Source: Ruminococcus sp. (GTDB lineage: Bacteria > Bacillota > Clostridia > Oscillospirales > Ruminococcaceae). Taken from it: a DNA stretch of 64,000 bases. This document shows positions 7,562 to 16,318 of the stretch, in pieces. Location of the stretch: positions 1-64,000 of the forward strand of contig JAISHV010000084.1 in NCBI GenBank assembly GCA_031262495.1. The letters run 5' to 3'. Under the pieces are notes generated by a model. It searched no databases, was not told the origin of the DNA, and saw only the letters and a list, made by a program, of their open reading frames with translations. How positions within the stretch are numbered: the stretch's first letter is position 1; every line of letters begins with the position of its first letter. The translations under genes and the position numbers were made by a program.

Positions 7562-10372
7562 ATGGATCCGCAAATCATCGCTGAAAACTTAACACTGAAA
7601 CTTACATTGAAAGAAAAACTGCGTATGCTGACGGGATATTCAAGAGGCACAGAGAGGCTTGGTCTCCGCGATTTTGCTACCGGGGTTGAGATAGCGAGAG
7701 GCTATGTCAGCCACGGTGAGGGCGGAAAACCTGTTGACTATTCGACTGTTTTCCCTCAGCCTATCGGGCTTGCTTCAACATTCGACAAAGAGCTTATGCG
7801 CAGTCTCGGTGAAATTTGCGCCGAAGAACTCCGTTTTTATTGGCAGCGCGAAAAGAACGAACGCGGATGCAAATTATTCGCATTCGGTCCGACTGTTGAC
7901 CCCTTGCGTGACCCGCGCTGGGGGCGTAATGAAGAAGCCTACGGCGAAGACCCCTGTCTTTCGGGCGAAATGTCAAAAGAATATACCATAGGTCTCGGCG
8001 GCGACTCTGAATACCTGAAAGTATCCCCGACACTTAAACATTTCTGCGCCGATAATAACGAACAAAACCGCGCTACAGACAACGCCAACGCCGATATGCG
8101 GCTTTTGAATGAATATTATTACGCGCCGTTCCGCAAATGTTTTGAAAAAGGCAAAGCCCGCGGCGTTATGGCGGCTTATAATGAGCTTTCGGGCGTTCCC
8201 GCTGTAATGTCCCCCGACCTCCAGAAACGCGTTAAGGATGAATGGGGCGCTGACTATATCGTAACAGACGGCGGGGATTTTTCACAAAACTATTTAAGCC
8301 ATAAAAATGTAAGTTCTCACGCCGAAGCATTCGCATTATGCGTGAAAAACGGCACAGATATAATGCTCGACAATGAAGAAATGGTACAGACAGCGGCGGC
8401 TGAGGCTTTGCGCCAAGGCTTTATTACCGAAGATGACATAGATAATGCCGTGTTTAACCAACTCCTCGGCAGAGCAAAGCTCGGCGAATTCGACCCCGAA
8501 TGTCCCTATGACACCCAAAAATTCGATGTTGATACCGATGCGTTCAAAAAAATCAACCTCCGTGCGGCTAAAGAGCAAGTTTGCCTCTTGAAAAATGACG
8601 GTATTTTGCCGATTAAATCCGCAAAGAAAAAATCCCCGAAAATCGCCGTAATAGGTCCTCTCGCCGATGAAATGTACCCCGACTGGTACACAGGTACACC
8701 CTCATATAATTATACAATCAAAGACGGTTTTATAAAAGAATACGGCGCGAAAAATGTCATTTTCGATAACGGCTATGACCATGTGAAAATCGTTTCTGCG
8801 ACAAGCGGCAAGCCTTTAAAAGCGACTGCTGACGGAGTTACAGCCGGTAAAAAGAGCGATTTCTCGATTTTTGAAATGCACGACTGGGATTTCGGCTCGA
8901 TAAATTTCAAAGATTTGGCAACTAAAAAATATATTTCGGATAATGAGGACGTTTATAAAGCGACAGCAGACTGCTGTTATGACTGGTTTATCCGCCAATG
9001 GTTTAAGCCGTCGGTTTCAGAGGGCAAATATACCTTTAAATCATGGCACGACGACCGTATTGCCATTGAAAAAGGGAAACTTGTTAACTCGAAAGACCCA
9101 CATTCGCCCGACAGATTCTTTGAAATTGAAGTTATCGACGACGGTGCAGTTCGTGCGGCGAAAGCGGCGGCGGAAGCTGATATTGTCTTTGTTTGTACGG
9201 GTAACCACCCGATGCAGGTTGCACGTGAGTGTTATGACCGCCCGACTTTGAATCTTCCTGCTCATCAGAGTAAGCTTATTAAAGCCGTTTTTGAAGCAAA
9301 CCCTAAAACTGTGTTAGTAATAGTTTCGTCATACCCCTATGCCGTAAATTTTGAAGCGCAAAACCTCCCGGGGATTATCTATACATCTCATGCGGGTGCG
9401 GAATTAGGTACGGCTATAGCACAAACGGCTTCGGGCAAAAATAATCCTGCCGCCTGTGTTGCACAGACGTGGTATAAATCGGTTGATGATTTGCCGTCAA
9501 TTAAGGACTATGATATCCTCAAAAATCAGACTACAAACTGGTTCTTTAAGGGCGAGGCATTATATCCGTTCGGCTATGGGCTTTCGTACTCGAAATTTGA
9601 ATGTAAAAAATTCAATGTAAAATATAAAAATAATACAGTAATCTCAACCGTTGAAATTAAGAACGTTTCAGACATTGACGGCGAAGAAATTATTAAGCTT
9701 TTCACAACATCTATAGACGAAAAAATCCCCGAGAAGTATATATACCCCATTCAGAAACTCTATGACTTCAAACGCGTGTTTATAAAAGCGGGTGAAACGG
9801 CGAAATTTGAAATAGTTACGCCGGTTGAAGAGTTCAGACAATGGTGCCCTGAAACTGACATGATGGAAGTTTTTGACGGCGAGTATACTTGTGCGTATAT
9901 TCAAGTGAGCGAGGGCGTTAAGACAGAAGCGAAAGTGAAGATTGAAACAGGATTTAAACGCCCGGCACGTGATTTAAGCCGCCGCACAACAGCGAAGATG
10001 TATGACGAAAAAGGCAAAGCGGCTGTGTTAGATTTTGACTATAATAAGAATGACTGGTATGTTGATTTAGGCGACTGGGGCGGAGAAATAGTTTTCAAGA
10101 GATGTGCGGTAAAAGACCTTACAGGGATTGAAATCGCGGCAGCAGCCCCGAATACAGCACAAACGTTAACGGTGACAGTAGGCGAAAATAAAATGACCGC
10201 GAAATCAACCTCATTTAAGAAGTTATCAAGCGCCGAATGTAAAATCAACCCGTCGGTATCAAAAACAGATTGGGCGTACTATTATATACCTCTGAAAGGT
10301 ATTGACACAGAAAACGCCGAAATCACAATATCCGGCAAAGGGATAAATGTTTATTCCGTTCAATTGTTCTAA
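7562..10372 (+). CDS. Glycoside hydrolase family 3 beta-glucosidase
   Basis: A 936-residue GH3 enzyme, probably a cytoplasmic beta-glucosidase (no signal peptide). The N-terminal barrel shows GPTVDPLRDPRWGRNEEAYGED at about 109-130 and LKHFCADNNEQNR at 158-170. The nucleophile is probably Asp236 in IVTDGGD. The alpha/beta sandwich domain begins near 335 (EQVCLLKNDGILP). About 100 residues at about 395-500 (FKDLATKKYIS...) interrupt it and look like an inserted beta-rich, fascin- or trefoil-like module. A fibronectin-III-like domain follows (about 670-790). The last about 110 residues resemble a CBM6-type beta-sandwich. A strong SD (aaaaaggag) precedes the ATG. Twin operator-like sites lie upstream. 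Its aryl-glycoside or xyloside specificity is not determinable here. Confidence 0.9.
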   Translation: MDPQIIAENLTLKLTLKEKLRMLTGYSRGTERLGLRDFATGVEIARGYVSHGEGGKPVDYSTVFPQPIGLASTFDKELMRSLGEICAEELRFYWQREKNERGCKLFAFGPTVDPLRDPRWGRNEEAYGEDPCLSGEMSKEYTIGLGGDSEYLKVSPTLKHFCADNNEQNRATDNANADMRLLNEYYYAPFRKCFEKGKARGVMAAYNELSGVPAVMSPDLQKRVKDEWGADYIVTDGGDFSQNYLSHKNVSSHAEAFALCVKNGTDIMLDNEEMVQTAAAEALRQGFITEDDIDNAVFNQLLGRAKLGEFDPECPYDTQKFDVDTDAFKKINLRAAKEQVCLLKNDGILPIKSAKKKSPKIAVIGPLADEMYPDWYTGTPSYNYTIKDGFIKEYGAKNVIFDNGYDHVKIVSATSGKPLKATADGVTAGKKSDFSIFEMHDWDFGSINFKDLATKKYISDNEDVYKATADCCYDWFIRQWFKPSVSEGKYTFKSWHDDRIAIEKGKLVNSKDPHSPDRFFEIEVIDDGAVRAAKAAAEADIVFVCTGNHPMQVARECYDRPTLNLPAHQSKLIKAVFEANPKTVLVIVSSYPYAVNFEAQNLPGIIYTSHAGAELGTAIAQTASGKNNPAACVAQTWYKSVDDLPSIKDYDILKNQTTNWFFKGEALYPFGYGLSYSKFECKKFNVKYKNNTVISTVEIKNVSDIDGEEIIKLFTTSIDEKIPEKYIYPIQKLYDFKRVFIKAGETAKFEIVTPVEEFRQWCPETDMMEVFDGEYTCAYIQVSEGVKTEAKVKIETGFKRPARDLSRRTTAKMYDEKGKAAVLDFDYNKNDWYVDLGDWGGEIVFKRCAVKDLTGIEIAAAAPNTAQTLTVTVGENKMTAKSTSFKKLSSAECKINPSVSKTDWAYYYIPLKGIDTENAEITISGKGINVYSVQLF

Positions 10373-10384
10373 ATAATAATAATT

Positions 10385-10457
10385 GCCGGCGCGGCAACCG
10401 CGCTGTTATTTCGCGATGGAAGTCTTTCAGAACGTCTACACGCTTACCGCGTAGAAG
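10385..10457 (+). repeat. Family C repeat (copy C2)
   Basis: Directly after the GH3 stop codon: gccggcgcggcaaccgcgc stem, TCGCGATGGAAGTCTTTC core, then cttaccgcgtagaag. Same layout as the copies at 21926, 44081 and 57701. Confidence 0.8.
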
Positions 10458-10476
10458 ATAAAACGACAACAATGAA

Positions 10477-10516
10477 CGCCCGGTTTTCAGTGAAGACCGG
10501 GCGCATTGTGTTTTTT
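10477..10516 (+). terminator. Intrinsic terminator after GH3 gene
   Basis: Thirteen-base stem CGCCCGGTTTTCA / tgaagaccgggcg with a one-base nominal loop, followed a few bases later by six T residues. It is closely similar to the terminator after cellobiose phosphorylase at 29399. Confidence 0.75.
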
Positions 10517-10519
10517 CGT

Positions 10520-10815
10520 GTATGTTGCTTGAAGTGAATATACAAAACGGGTGAGTAAGACTAAATCAAGCAGCTTGGTAAGCTGCACAGGGGGAGAGGG
10601 AGTTGGGGGTGTCGGGGGATAGAGGGAGAGGGGGCGGCGGGGTAATACCGCCTCAGATAGCCGCCCCCTCTCCCTCTGTCCCCTGACAAGTTCATGCAAA
10701 CGGACATTCACGACATTCATATAACATTCATTCTGACATTCAAACGGACATTCACAGACATTCATATTGACATTCAAACGCGACATCTAAACGGACATTC
10801 AAAGTCTGACATCTG
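10520..10815 (+). repeat. Family A hairpin repeat with G4 motif and gacattc array (copy A3)
   Basis: Makes up most of the 487-bp gap between the GH3 gene and spoVAC. G-quadruplex motif at 10590-10618, stem arms at 10611-10638 and 10660-10687, then the longest gacattc array (about 10692-10800) with spacers of atatt, aaacg and acg. It is followed by heptamer-type tctgacatctg units to about 10850. No gene seen. Confidence 0.9.
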
Positions 10816-10859
10816 TCTTCTGATATCTGACCTCTGTGTTGACATTCACAGTATCACAT

Positions 10860-11297
10860 CTATGAAAAAATCCAATAAACCACCCCATACAAAAACGCCG
10901 CTGCCGTCCCATAAAAAATCACCGGTCCGGCTATTACGAAAATTTTCGCGCCGAGTCCTAATACATATCCCTCTGATTTGAATTCAAGGGCGGGCGAAAC
11001 TACCGCATTGGCAAACCCTGTTATGGGAACAAGCGTTCCCGCACCTGCGTGGCGGGCAATTTTCCCGAATACGCCGAAGCCTGTCAGGAATGCGGTAATT
11101 ACTATCAATAGCATTGATGCGCAAAGCGGAGAATTCTCAGGCGAAACGCCCAGTGTCTCAAAAATATTAATGAACACCTGCCCGATACAACAAATTGCGC
11201 CGCCTATCACAAACGCTTTGAGGGTATCAACCCAAGCGTGGGAGTTGTCGGAAGCCTTTTTGACCATTTCAGCGTAAGCGGTTTTGGTTACTGTCAT
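10860..11297 (-). CDS. spoVAC: Stage V sporulation protein AC (SpoVAC)
   Basis: A 145-residue membrane protein matching SpoVAC, part of the SpoVA channel that moves dipicolinic acid into the forespore and out at germination. It has the family pattern DTLKAFVIGGAICCIGQVFIN near the N-terminus, a glycine-rich TM region, and GTLVPITGFANAVVSPALEFKSEG at about 85-110, a hallmark of SpoVAC/SpoVAE. Four or five TM segments. SD aagga lies upstream of the ATG. In Bacillus it sits with spoVAD and spoVAE, but neither is adjacent here: the gene is alone, pointing into a repeat array. Sigma-G control is expected from the family, but I could not fix a promoter. Confidence 0.9.
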   Translation of the reverse strand: MTVTKTAYAEMVKKASDNSHAWVDTLKAFVIGGAICCIGQVFINIFETLGVSPENSPLCASMLLIVITAFLTGFGVFGKIARHAGAGTLVPITGFANAVVSPALEFKSEGYVLGLGAKIFVIAGPVIFYGTAAAFLYGVVYWIFS

Positions 11298-11455
11298 GAT
11301 GAAAATCCTTTTTTATCAATATTTTGTCTGAAACTGCAAATAATTATTCATTAAATAAGAATTCAAATTTTATAATTATTCAAGCATTAATAGTATAGAA
11401 GTTCATTTTGTTCGTCTGAAAAATTAATATTTCTAAAAACTTAACAAAATAAACA
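11298..11455. other. AT-rich divergent intergenic region (spoVAC / pckG)
   Basis: The 275-bp space between divergent genes holds the SpoVAC leader and the pckG promoter. Apart from the promoter listed separately I see no repeat copy or structured RNA in it. Confidence 0.6.
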
Positions 11456-11484
11456 TTGACACAGTGCAAATTAAGTGGTAAAAT
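11456..11484 (+). promoter_or_regulatory. SigA-type promoter for pckG
   Basis: TTGACA (11456-11461), a 17-bp spacer and TAAAAT (11479-11484). A leader of about 80 nt runs to the ATG, which has the SD AGGAG eight bases upstream. Confidence 0.75.
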
Positions 11485-11572
11485 TATAATGCGGTAATTT
11501 GTTAGATTTACGAAAACACCGTGAATTACTTAAGTTAAAAAAAATATATATATTATGATAGGAGATTAGTAA

Positions 11573-13372
11573 ATGTCATTAACTAAAAACCCGAATGTTA
11601 ATAAATGGGTAGATGAGATGATTGCCCTCTGTAAACCCGATAACGTGGTTTGGATAGACGGCTCACAGGCACAGCTTGATGCTTTGACCGAAGAGGTAGT
11701 AAACCTCCCCGAGGGCAGCCGCGACAAACTCTATAAACTCAATGAAGAAAAACTCCCGGGATGCCTTTATCACCGCACACTCCCGAATGACGTTGCGCGT
11801 GTAGAAGACAGAACCTTTATTTGCTCAAAAGAAAAGATTGATGCCGGTCCTACAAACAACTGGTGCGCGCCTGATGAGATGTACGCTAAACTTACGCCTT
11901 TATATGACGGCGTAATGAAAGGGCGTACGATGTATGTTATCCCTTATTCGATGGGACCTATCGGCTCGCCGCTTGCGAAAGTGGGCGTTGAGGTTTCGGA
12001 TTCGATTTATGTTGTTTTAAATATGAATATTATGACAAGAATGGGAGCGGCGGCTTTTGAGAATTTAGGCGATACGTCTAATGACTTTGTTCGCGGACTT
12101 CACTCAAAAGCGGATGTTGACCCCGAAAACCGCTATATCTGTCATTTTCCCGAAGACAATACTATTTGGTCGATTAATTCAGCATACGGCGGCAATGTTT
12201 TACTCGGTAAAAAATGTTTTGCTCTCCGTATTGCTTCATATCAGGGCAAGAATGAACAGTGGATGGCTGAACATATGCTCATTTTGGGCATTAAAAAGCC
12301 CGGCGGCGAAATGAAATATGTATGCGCGGCGTTCCCGTCGGCTTGCGGAAAGACCAACCTTGCTATGCTCATTCCGCCCGAGGGCTATCGCGCTAAAGGC
12401 TATGAGGTTTATACAGTCGGCGATGATATTGCATGGCTCAAAAAAGGCGAAGACGGCAGATTGTGGGCTATAAACCCCGAAAACGGATTTTTCGGCGTTG
12501 CCCCCGGCACATCTGAAAAAACCAACTACAACGCTCTTGCTTCAACGCGTAAAAATACAATCTTCACAAACGTTTCTCTTAATAATGACGACAACACCGT
12601 TTGGTGGGAGGGTTTGGATAAAAACCCGCCTGTGAATGCTACCGAATGGAAAGGTGCTATAGTCAACGGCGTTGAGTATACCAAAGAGGGCAACAAATTA
12701 GCTCACCCGAACAGCCGTTTTACAGCCCCGGCGATTAATTGCCCCTGTATTTCGCCTGAATTCAACAACCCCAAGGGCGTTCCTATAGATGCTATCGTAT
12801 TCGGCGGCAGACGTGCAAAGACTGCTCCCCTTGTGTATCAGTCCTTTGACTGGGCGCACGGTACATTTGTCGGCGCAATTATGGCTTCCGAAACAACAGC
12901 AGCGGCTGCCGGTCAAGTCGGTGTCGTAAGACGCGACCCGATGGCAATGATTCCGTTCTGCGGTTATAATATGGGCGACTATTTCGGTCACTGGCTTGAA
13001 ATGGGAGACTTGCTCGGCGAAAAAGCACCGAAAATATTTAATGTTAACTGGTTCAGAACCGACGATGAGGGGCATTTCATCTGGCCCGGATTCGGTGACA
13101 ATATGCGCGTTCTTGACTGGATTATAGAACGCTGTGACGGAAACGCCGAAGCGAATGAAACAGCTATAGGCTATGTGCCGAACGCGAAAGATATCGACAT
13201 TGAGGGACTTGATGATATTACACTTGAAACCGTTGAGGATTTACTTACTGTAGACAAGGAACTCTGGAAACAAGATGCCGCAAACATAAAAGAATTCTTC
13301 GCTAAATTCGGCGGCAAACTCCCCGCAAAGATAGCAGAACAACTCGAAAATCTTGAAAAACGCTTGAGCTGA
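11573..13372 (+). CDS. pckG: Phosphoenolpyruvate carboxykinase (GTP)
   Basis: A 599-residue GTP-type PEPCK interconverting oxaloacetate plus GTP with PEP plus CO2 and GDP. In fermenting anaerobes it often runs toward oxaloacetate. The kinase-1a P-loop ACGKTN is at 257-262, preceded by AFPS with the reactive-cysteine context of GTP enzymes. The kinase-2 motif VGDDIAWL lies near 288-295, and FGGRRAKTAPLVYQ near 407-420 is a GTP-PEPCK signature. Length fits the family (about 600-620). Strong SD. A 47-aa ORF and a terminator follow. Confidence 0.95.
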   Translation: MSLTKNPNVNKWVDEMIALCKPDNVVWIDGSQAQLDALTEEVVNLPEGSRDKLYKLNEEKLPGCLYHRTLPNDVARVEDRTFICSKEKIDAGPTNNWCAPDEMYAKLTPLYDGVMKGRTMYVIPYSMGPIGSPLAKVGVEVSDSIYVVLNMNIMTRMGAAAFENLGDTSNDFVRGLHSKADVDPENRYICHFPEDNTIWSINSAYGGNVLLGKKCFALRIASYQGKNEQWMAEHMLILGIKKPGGEMKYVCAAFPSACGKTNLAMLIPPEGYRAKGYEVYTVGDDIAWLKKGEDGRLWAINPENGFFGVAPGTSEKTNYNALASTRKNTIFTNVSLNNDDNTVWWEGLDKNPPVNATEWKGAIVNGVEYTKEGNKLAHPNSRFTAPAINCPCISPEFNNPKGVPIDAIVFGGRRAKTAPLVYQSFDWAHGTFVGAIMASETTAAAAGQVGVVRRDPMAMIPFCGYNMGDYFGHWLEMGDLLGEKAPKIFNVNWFRTDDEGHFIWPGFGDNMRVLDWIIERCDGNAEANETAIGYVPNAKDIDIEGLDDITLETVEDLLTVDKELWKQDAANIKEFFAKFGGKLPAKIAEQLENLEKRLS

Positions 13373-13391
13373 AATTAATGAGGTATTCATT

Positions 13392-13535
13392 ATGGGAATG
13401 ACCGATTTACAATTTAAAGCATATCTTCGGCAGATAAGAAACCTATTAAACGACGTTATAAATGCAGACGATGAAGAAAAACAGAAGAAACTCAAAAACT
13501 TACGCGATATGATAACAACAGATATCGAAAGTTAA
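13392..13535 (+). CDS. Small conserved-looking 47-aa protein
   Basis: A 47-codon ORF starting MGMTDLQFKAYLRQIRNLLN, with a GAGG SD at a good distance and a strong terminator just after its stop. It is charged and helical with no TM segment. Short proteins beginning MTDLQFKxYLR are familiar to me from Clostridia genomes, often of unknown function. It is probably cotranscribed with pckG (19-bp gap). Confidence 0.65.
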   Translation: MGMTDLQFKAYLRQIRNLLNDVINADDEEKQKKLKNLRDMITTDIES

Positions 13536-13544
13536 ATAAAAACC

Positions 13545-13577
13545 GCGGCTCACCGAAAAAGTGAGCCGCATTTTTTT
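13545..13577 (+). terminator. Intrinsic terminator after pckG and the small ORF
   Basis: Perfect 9-bp stem GCGGCTCAC/GTGAGCCGC with a 7-nt loop, followed by seven T residues. Confidence 0.9.
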
Positions 13578-13645
13578 GAAAAACCAAGCAGCAGTATTCC
13601 GCCGCTCTGACTTCTGTCTTCTGACATCTGACCTCTGTGTTGTGT

Positions 13646-13933
13646 TTACTTACGGTTGCCTGATTTGTATGAGTCAATCATTTTCTTAACCATACGTCCG
13701 CCGATAGCGCCGGCTTGTTTTGAAGTAAGATTGCCGTTGTAGCCGTTTTTAAGTGTAACGCCTACTTCGGAAGCAGCTTCCATCTTAAATCTTTCAAGGG
13801 TTTCCATGCCTTGAGATGTCTTTTGTGAAGAACTTGAAGAAGATGCCGATGATGAAGAATGTGACGGTGTTGTAGTTGTTGTTGTCTTTTTTGTAGTTGT
13901 TGTCTTTGCATTTGACTGTTTCATAATATACAT
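13646..13933 (-). CDS. Alpha/beta-type small acid-soluble spore protein with Ser/Thr-rich N-extension
   Basis: A 95-residue protein (92 if the ATG at 13924 is used). The C-terminal about 50 residues are a textbook alpha/beta SASP, a DNA-coating protein of the dormant spore: LERFKMEAASEVGV contains the GPR protease cleavage region, and LTSKQAGAIGGRMVKKMI is the DNA-binding hallmark. The first about 45 residues are an unusual low-complexity Lys/Thr then Ser tract, making it longer than a standard 60-70-residue SASP. The GGAG is very close to the first ATG and 12 bases from the second, so the start is uncertain. Monocistronic, with heptamer repeats downstream. Confidence 0.88.
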   Translation of the reverse strand: MYIMKQSNAKTTTTKKTTTTTTPSHSSSSASSSSSSQKTSQGMETLERFKMEAASEVGVTLKNGYNGNLTSKQAGAIGGRMVKKMIDSYKSGNRK

Positions 13934-14139
13934 TCACTCCGATTAGAAATTTTTAAACCTTTTTTGTGGTTTGCAGTAATATTATAGTCATTCTTATCAG
14001 TAATATTATTTGAAAAATATGTTAATGGGATTTTCTTTATAGGTAAATTACAAAAAAATTAATTTTTATTACATCTATTATTTTCTATAGAAAAATTTTT
14101 TTATATATGATATAATATTAATGTAATTCAAACCAAACA

Positions 14140-15090
14140 ATGAAAAAAATCTTTGACTTAAGTTGTATATTTAATATGAAAATAAGAACTTATGCACACA
14201 ATATAAAACATTCACGGCTCGGCAATGCCGTCAGGGCTGACGATACGTTCCCGTTTTTGTGCCTTTTGCCGGGGCTTATAGGCGTTCTCGTCTTCTTTGG
14301 GATGCCGTTTTTGATTGTAATTTTTTATTCCTTTGTCGATAATCCTGTCAATAAAGAGTTCGTCTTCCTTGATAACTACATAAATCTCCTCCGAAATAAT
14401 GCCTTCAAAAACGCCGCCGTAAATACGTTTGAATTCGCCGTAACAGCCGTTCCGCTCGCCGTTGTGTTGTCGCTTTTCCTTGCGTTTTTGCTGAATGAAA
14501 AAATCCCCGGCGTGTCTGTGTGGCGGTCTGTGTTTTTATCGCCGCTTATGGTGCCGGTGGCTTCGGTTGTGCTTATATGGCAGGTTGTGTTTAATCAAAA
14601 CGGCACTGTGAATGTCATTTTAGAACATTTCGGTTTGACGGCCGTTGACTGGTTTAAGTCGGATTATGGCATGATTGTTGTTACCCTTTTGTTTTTGTGG
14701 AAGAACTTAGGGTATAATATGGTACTTTTCTTAGCGGGATTACAGCAAATCCCGGTTGACCTTATAGAAGTGGCAAAGCTTGAGGGTATGGGTTCTATAC
14801 GGCAATTTTTCGCTATAAAACTGCGGTATTTATCGCCGACTATTCTTTTTGTAGCTATTATGTCGCTTATAAATTCATTTAAAGTATTCCGCGAGGTATA
14901 TCTGCTGACAGGGGATTATCCTTATAGCTCTTTATATCTTTTACAGCATTTTATGAATAACACATTCCGAACCCTTGATTATCAAAAACTATCATCAGCG
15001 GCGGTAATTATGGGCATTGTAATGGTAATAATCATCGGGACACTCTTTATTATAGAAAATCGTTTTGGGCATGAAGACGAAAACGATTGA
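14140..15090 (+). CDS. Sugar-type ABC transporter permease (MalF/UgpA-like)
   Basis: A 316-residue inner-membrane permease of the carbohydrate-uptake (CUT1) class with about six TM segments after a about 40-residue N-terminal tail. The EAA loop EVAKLEGMGSIRQFF at about 208-222 is the ATPase-contact motif. ATG at 14176 is a possible alternative start. TATAAT lies at 14111-14116 but no good -35 is seen. It is the first of five collinear genes (14140-21928) encoding a MalF/MalG pair, two export-type accessory proteins and a giant lipoprotein. No ATPase gene is present, so a shared MsmK-type ATPase elsewhere is presumed. Confidence 0.88.
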   Translation: MKKIFDLSCIFNMKIRTYAHNIKHSRLGNAVRADDTFPFLCLLPGLIGVLVFFGMPFLIVIFYSFVDNPVNKEFVFLDNYINLLRNNAFKNAAVNTFEFAVTAVPLAVVLSLFLAFLLNEKIPGVSVWRSVFLSPLMVPVASVVLIWQVVFNQNGTVNVILEHFGLTAVDWFKSDYGMIVVTLLFLWKNLGYNMVLFLAGLQQIPVDLIEVAKLEGMGSIRQFFAIKLRYLSPTILFVAIMSLINSFKVFREVYLLTGDYPYSSLYLLQHFMNNTFRTLDYQKLSSAAVIMGIVMVIIIGTLFIIENRFGHEDEND

Positions 15091-15133
15091 AAGAAAAGAT
15101 TGCGATAAATTACAGCGGAAAATTTGATAAGAA

Positions 15134-16045
15134 ATGATTAAAACAAAAAAGAAGAAACTCACTCACTTAAAAAAGAAAGTCATAACAGCCGTTTTGCTGA
15201 TTATCGCCGTGACCTGCGGAATTGTATTTATTACGCCGACGGTTTTGACGATAACAAACTCCTTTATGGCTCAATCTGAAATAAGTGCTAACTACGGTGC
15301 TTTATTTGCAGAAACCGAAACCGGCGGGAAACAATTTGTCGCCGAAAAAATCAATCTGAAATTCATCCCCGATATGTTGAGTTTCACTCAATATCTGACA
15401 GTTTTACTTAAAAGCCCCGATTATTTATTCAAATTTTGGAATTCGGTTATTCTGACTGCACCGATAGTATTGTTTCAGTTGATGTTCGCGGCGATTTCGG
15501 CGTATGCATTCGCAAGGCTTCGCGGCAAAGCGAAAGAGGTATTGTTCTTTATATATCTCATTATAATGCTTATGCCGTATCAGGTAACGCTTGTGCCGAA
15601 CTACCTTGTAGCCGATATGCTTAATATTTTGGATACGCGGTGGTCAATTATTTTACCCGGGATTTTTACGCCGTTCGCCGTCTATCTCTTGGCGAAAATT
15701 ATGCGGCGGATACCCTATAGCTTAGTAGAAGCGGCAAAACTTGACGGCGCGGCAGAACGTCAGATTTTCGCGCATATATATCTGCCGCTCACAAAAGGCG
15801 CATTTGTTTCAGCCGCAATTCTGGTTTTTATTGACAACTGGAATATGGTTGAACAACCGCTCATAATGTTTTCAGACAGCTCAAAATACCCGCTGTCAGT
15901 GTTTTTATCACAAATAAACACAGGCGAAATAGGCTTAGCCTTCGCCGTAGCCGTAATCTATATGATGCCCGCCCTGTTCATTTTCCTCTACGGCGAAGAA
16001 TATTTAGTAGAAGGCATAGCGTATTCGGGAGGCATTAAGGGCTAA
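15134..16045 (+). CDS. Sugar-type ABC transporter permease (MalG/UgpE-like)
   Basis: A 303-residue CUT1-class permease pairing with the upstream MalF-like gene. The EAA loop EAAKLDGAAERQIFAHIYLP lies at about 198-217. Between TM1 and TM2 there is a about 70-residue extracellular segment (about 45-100). Six TM segments are predicted. It is separated by 43 bp from the first permease gene. A family B element follows it inside the presumed operon. Confidence 0.88.
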   Translation: MIKTKKKKLTHLKKKVITAVLLIIAVTCGIVFITPTVLTITNSFMAQSEISANYGALFAETETGGKQFVAEKINLKFIPDMLSFTQYLTVLLKSPDYLFKFWNSVILTAPIVLFQLMFAAISAYAFARLRGKAKEVLFFIYLIIMLMPYQVTLVPNYLVADMLNILDTRWSIILPGIFTPFAVYLLAKIMRRIPYSLVEAAKLDGAAERQIFAHIYLPLTKGAFVSAAILVFIDNWNMVEQPLIMFSDSSKYPLSVFLSQINTGEIGLAFAVAVIYMMPALFIFLYGEEYLVEGIAYSGGIKG

Positions 16046-16123
16046 ACACAGAGGTCAGATGTCAGAAATCAGAAGTCAGATTATGAAATTCAACAAAACG
16101 CCTGATTTTAGGCGAATATGATT

Positions 16124-16265
16124 TGTAGGGGCGGGCGCCCCGCCCGCCCGCATATCATCTATCACGACCCTGTAGTTAATAAACAAAAAATTACGAAATT
16201 TTTGTTTTCTTTCTAAAATAAAGCATTTTAGAATGTGCGGGCGGGCGAGGGCGCCCGCCCCTACA
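16124..16265. repeat. Family B MITE-like element (copy B2)
   Basis: A 142-bp unit with about 30-bp GC-rich terminal inverted repeats (tgtaggggcgggcg... / ...cgcccgcccctaca) flanking an AT-rich core that contains gttaataaacaaaaa and a gaaatttttgtttt palindrome. The same core appears in the 29435 copy. It lies in the 273-bp space between the MalG-like and HlyD-like genes, and heptamer arrays (16046-16082) precede it. Confidence 0.85.
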
Positions 16266-16318
16266 GAAAATTTCGATAATTAAATATATTTTTATAAATC
16301 AACTGTTATGGTGATACA

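Noticed and set aside
10692..10800. gacattc arrays (also at 4450, 40650, 56090) as possible CRISPR arrays
   Set aside because: Units are about 7-8 bp with 3-5 bp separators, no 25-40 bp spacers, no cas genes, and always attached to the family A hairpin.
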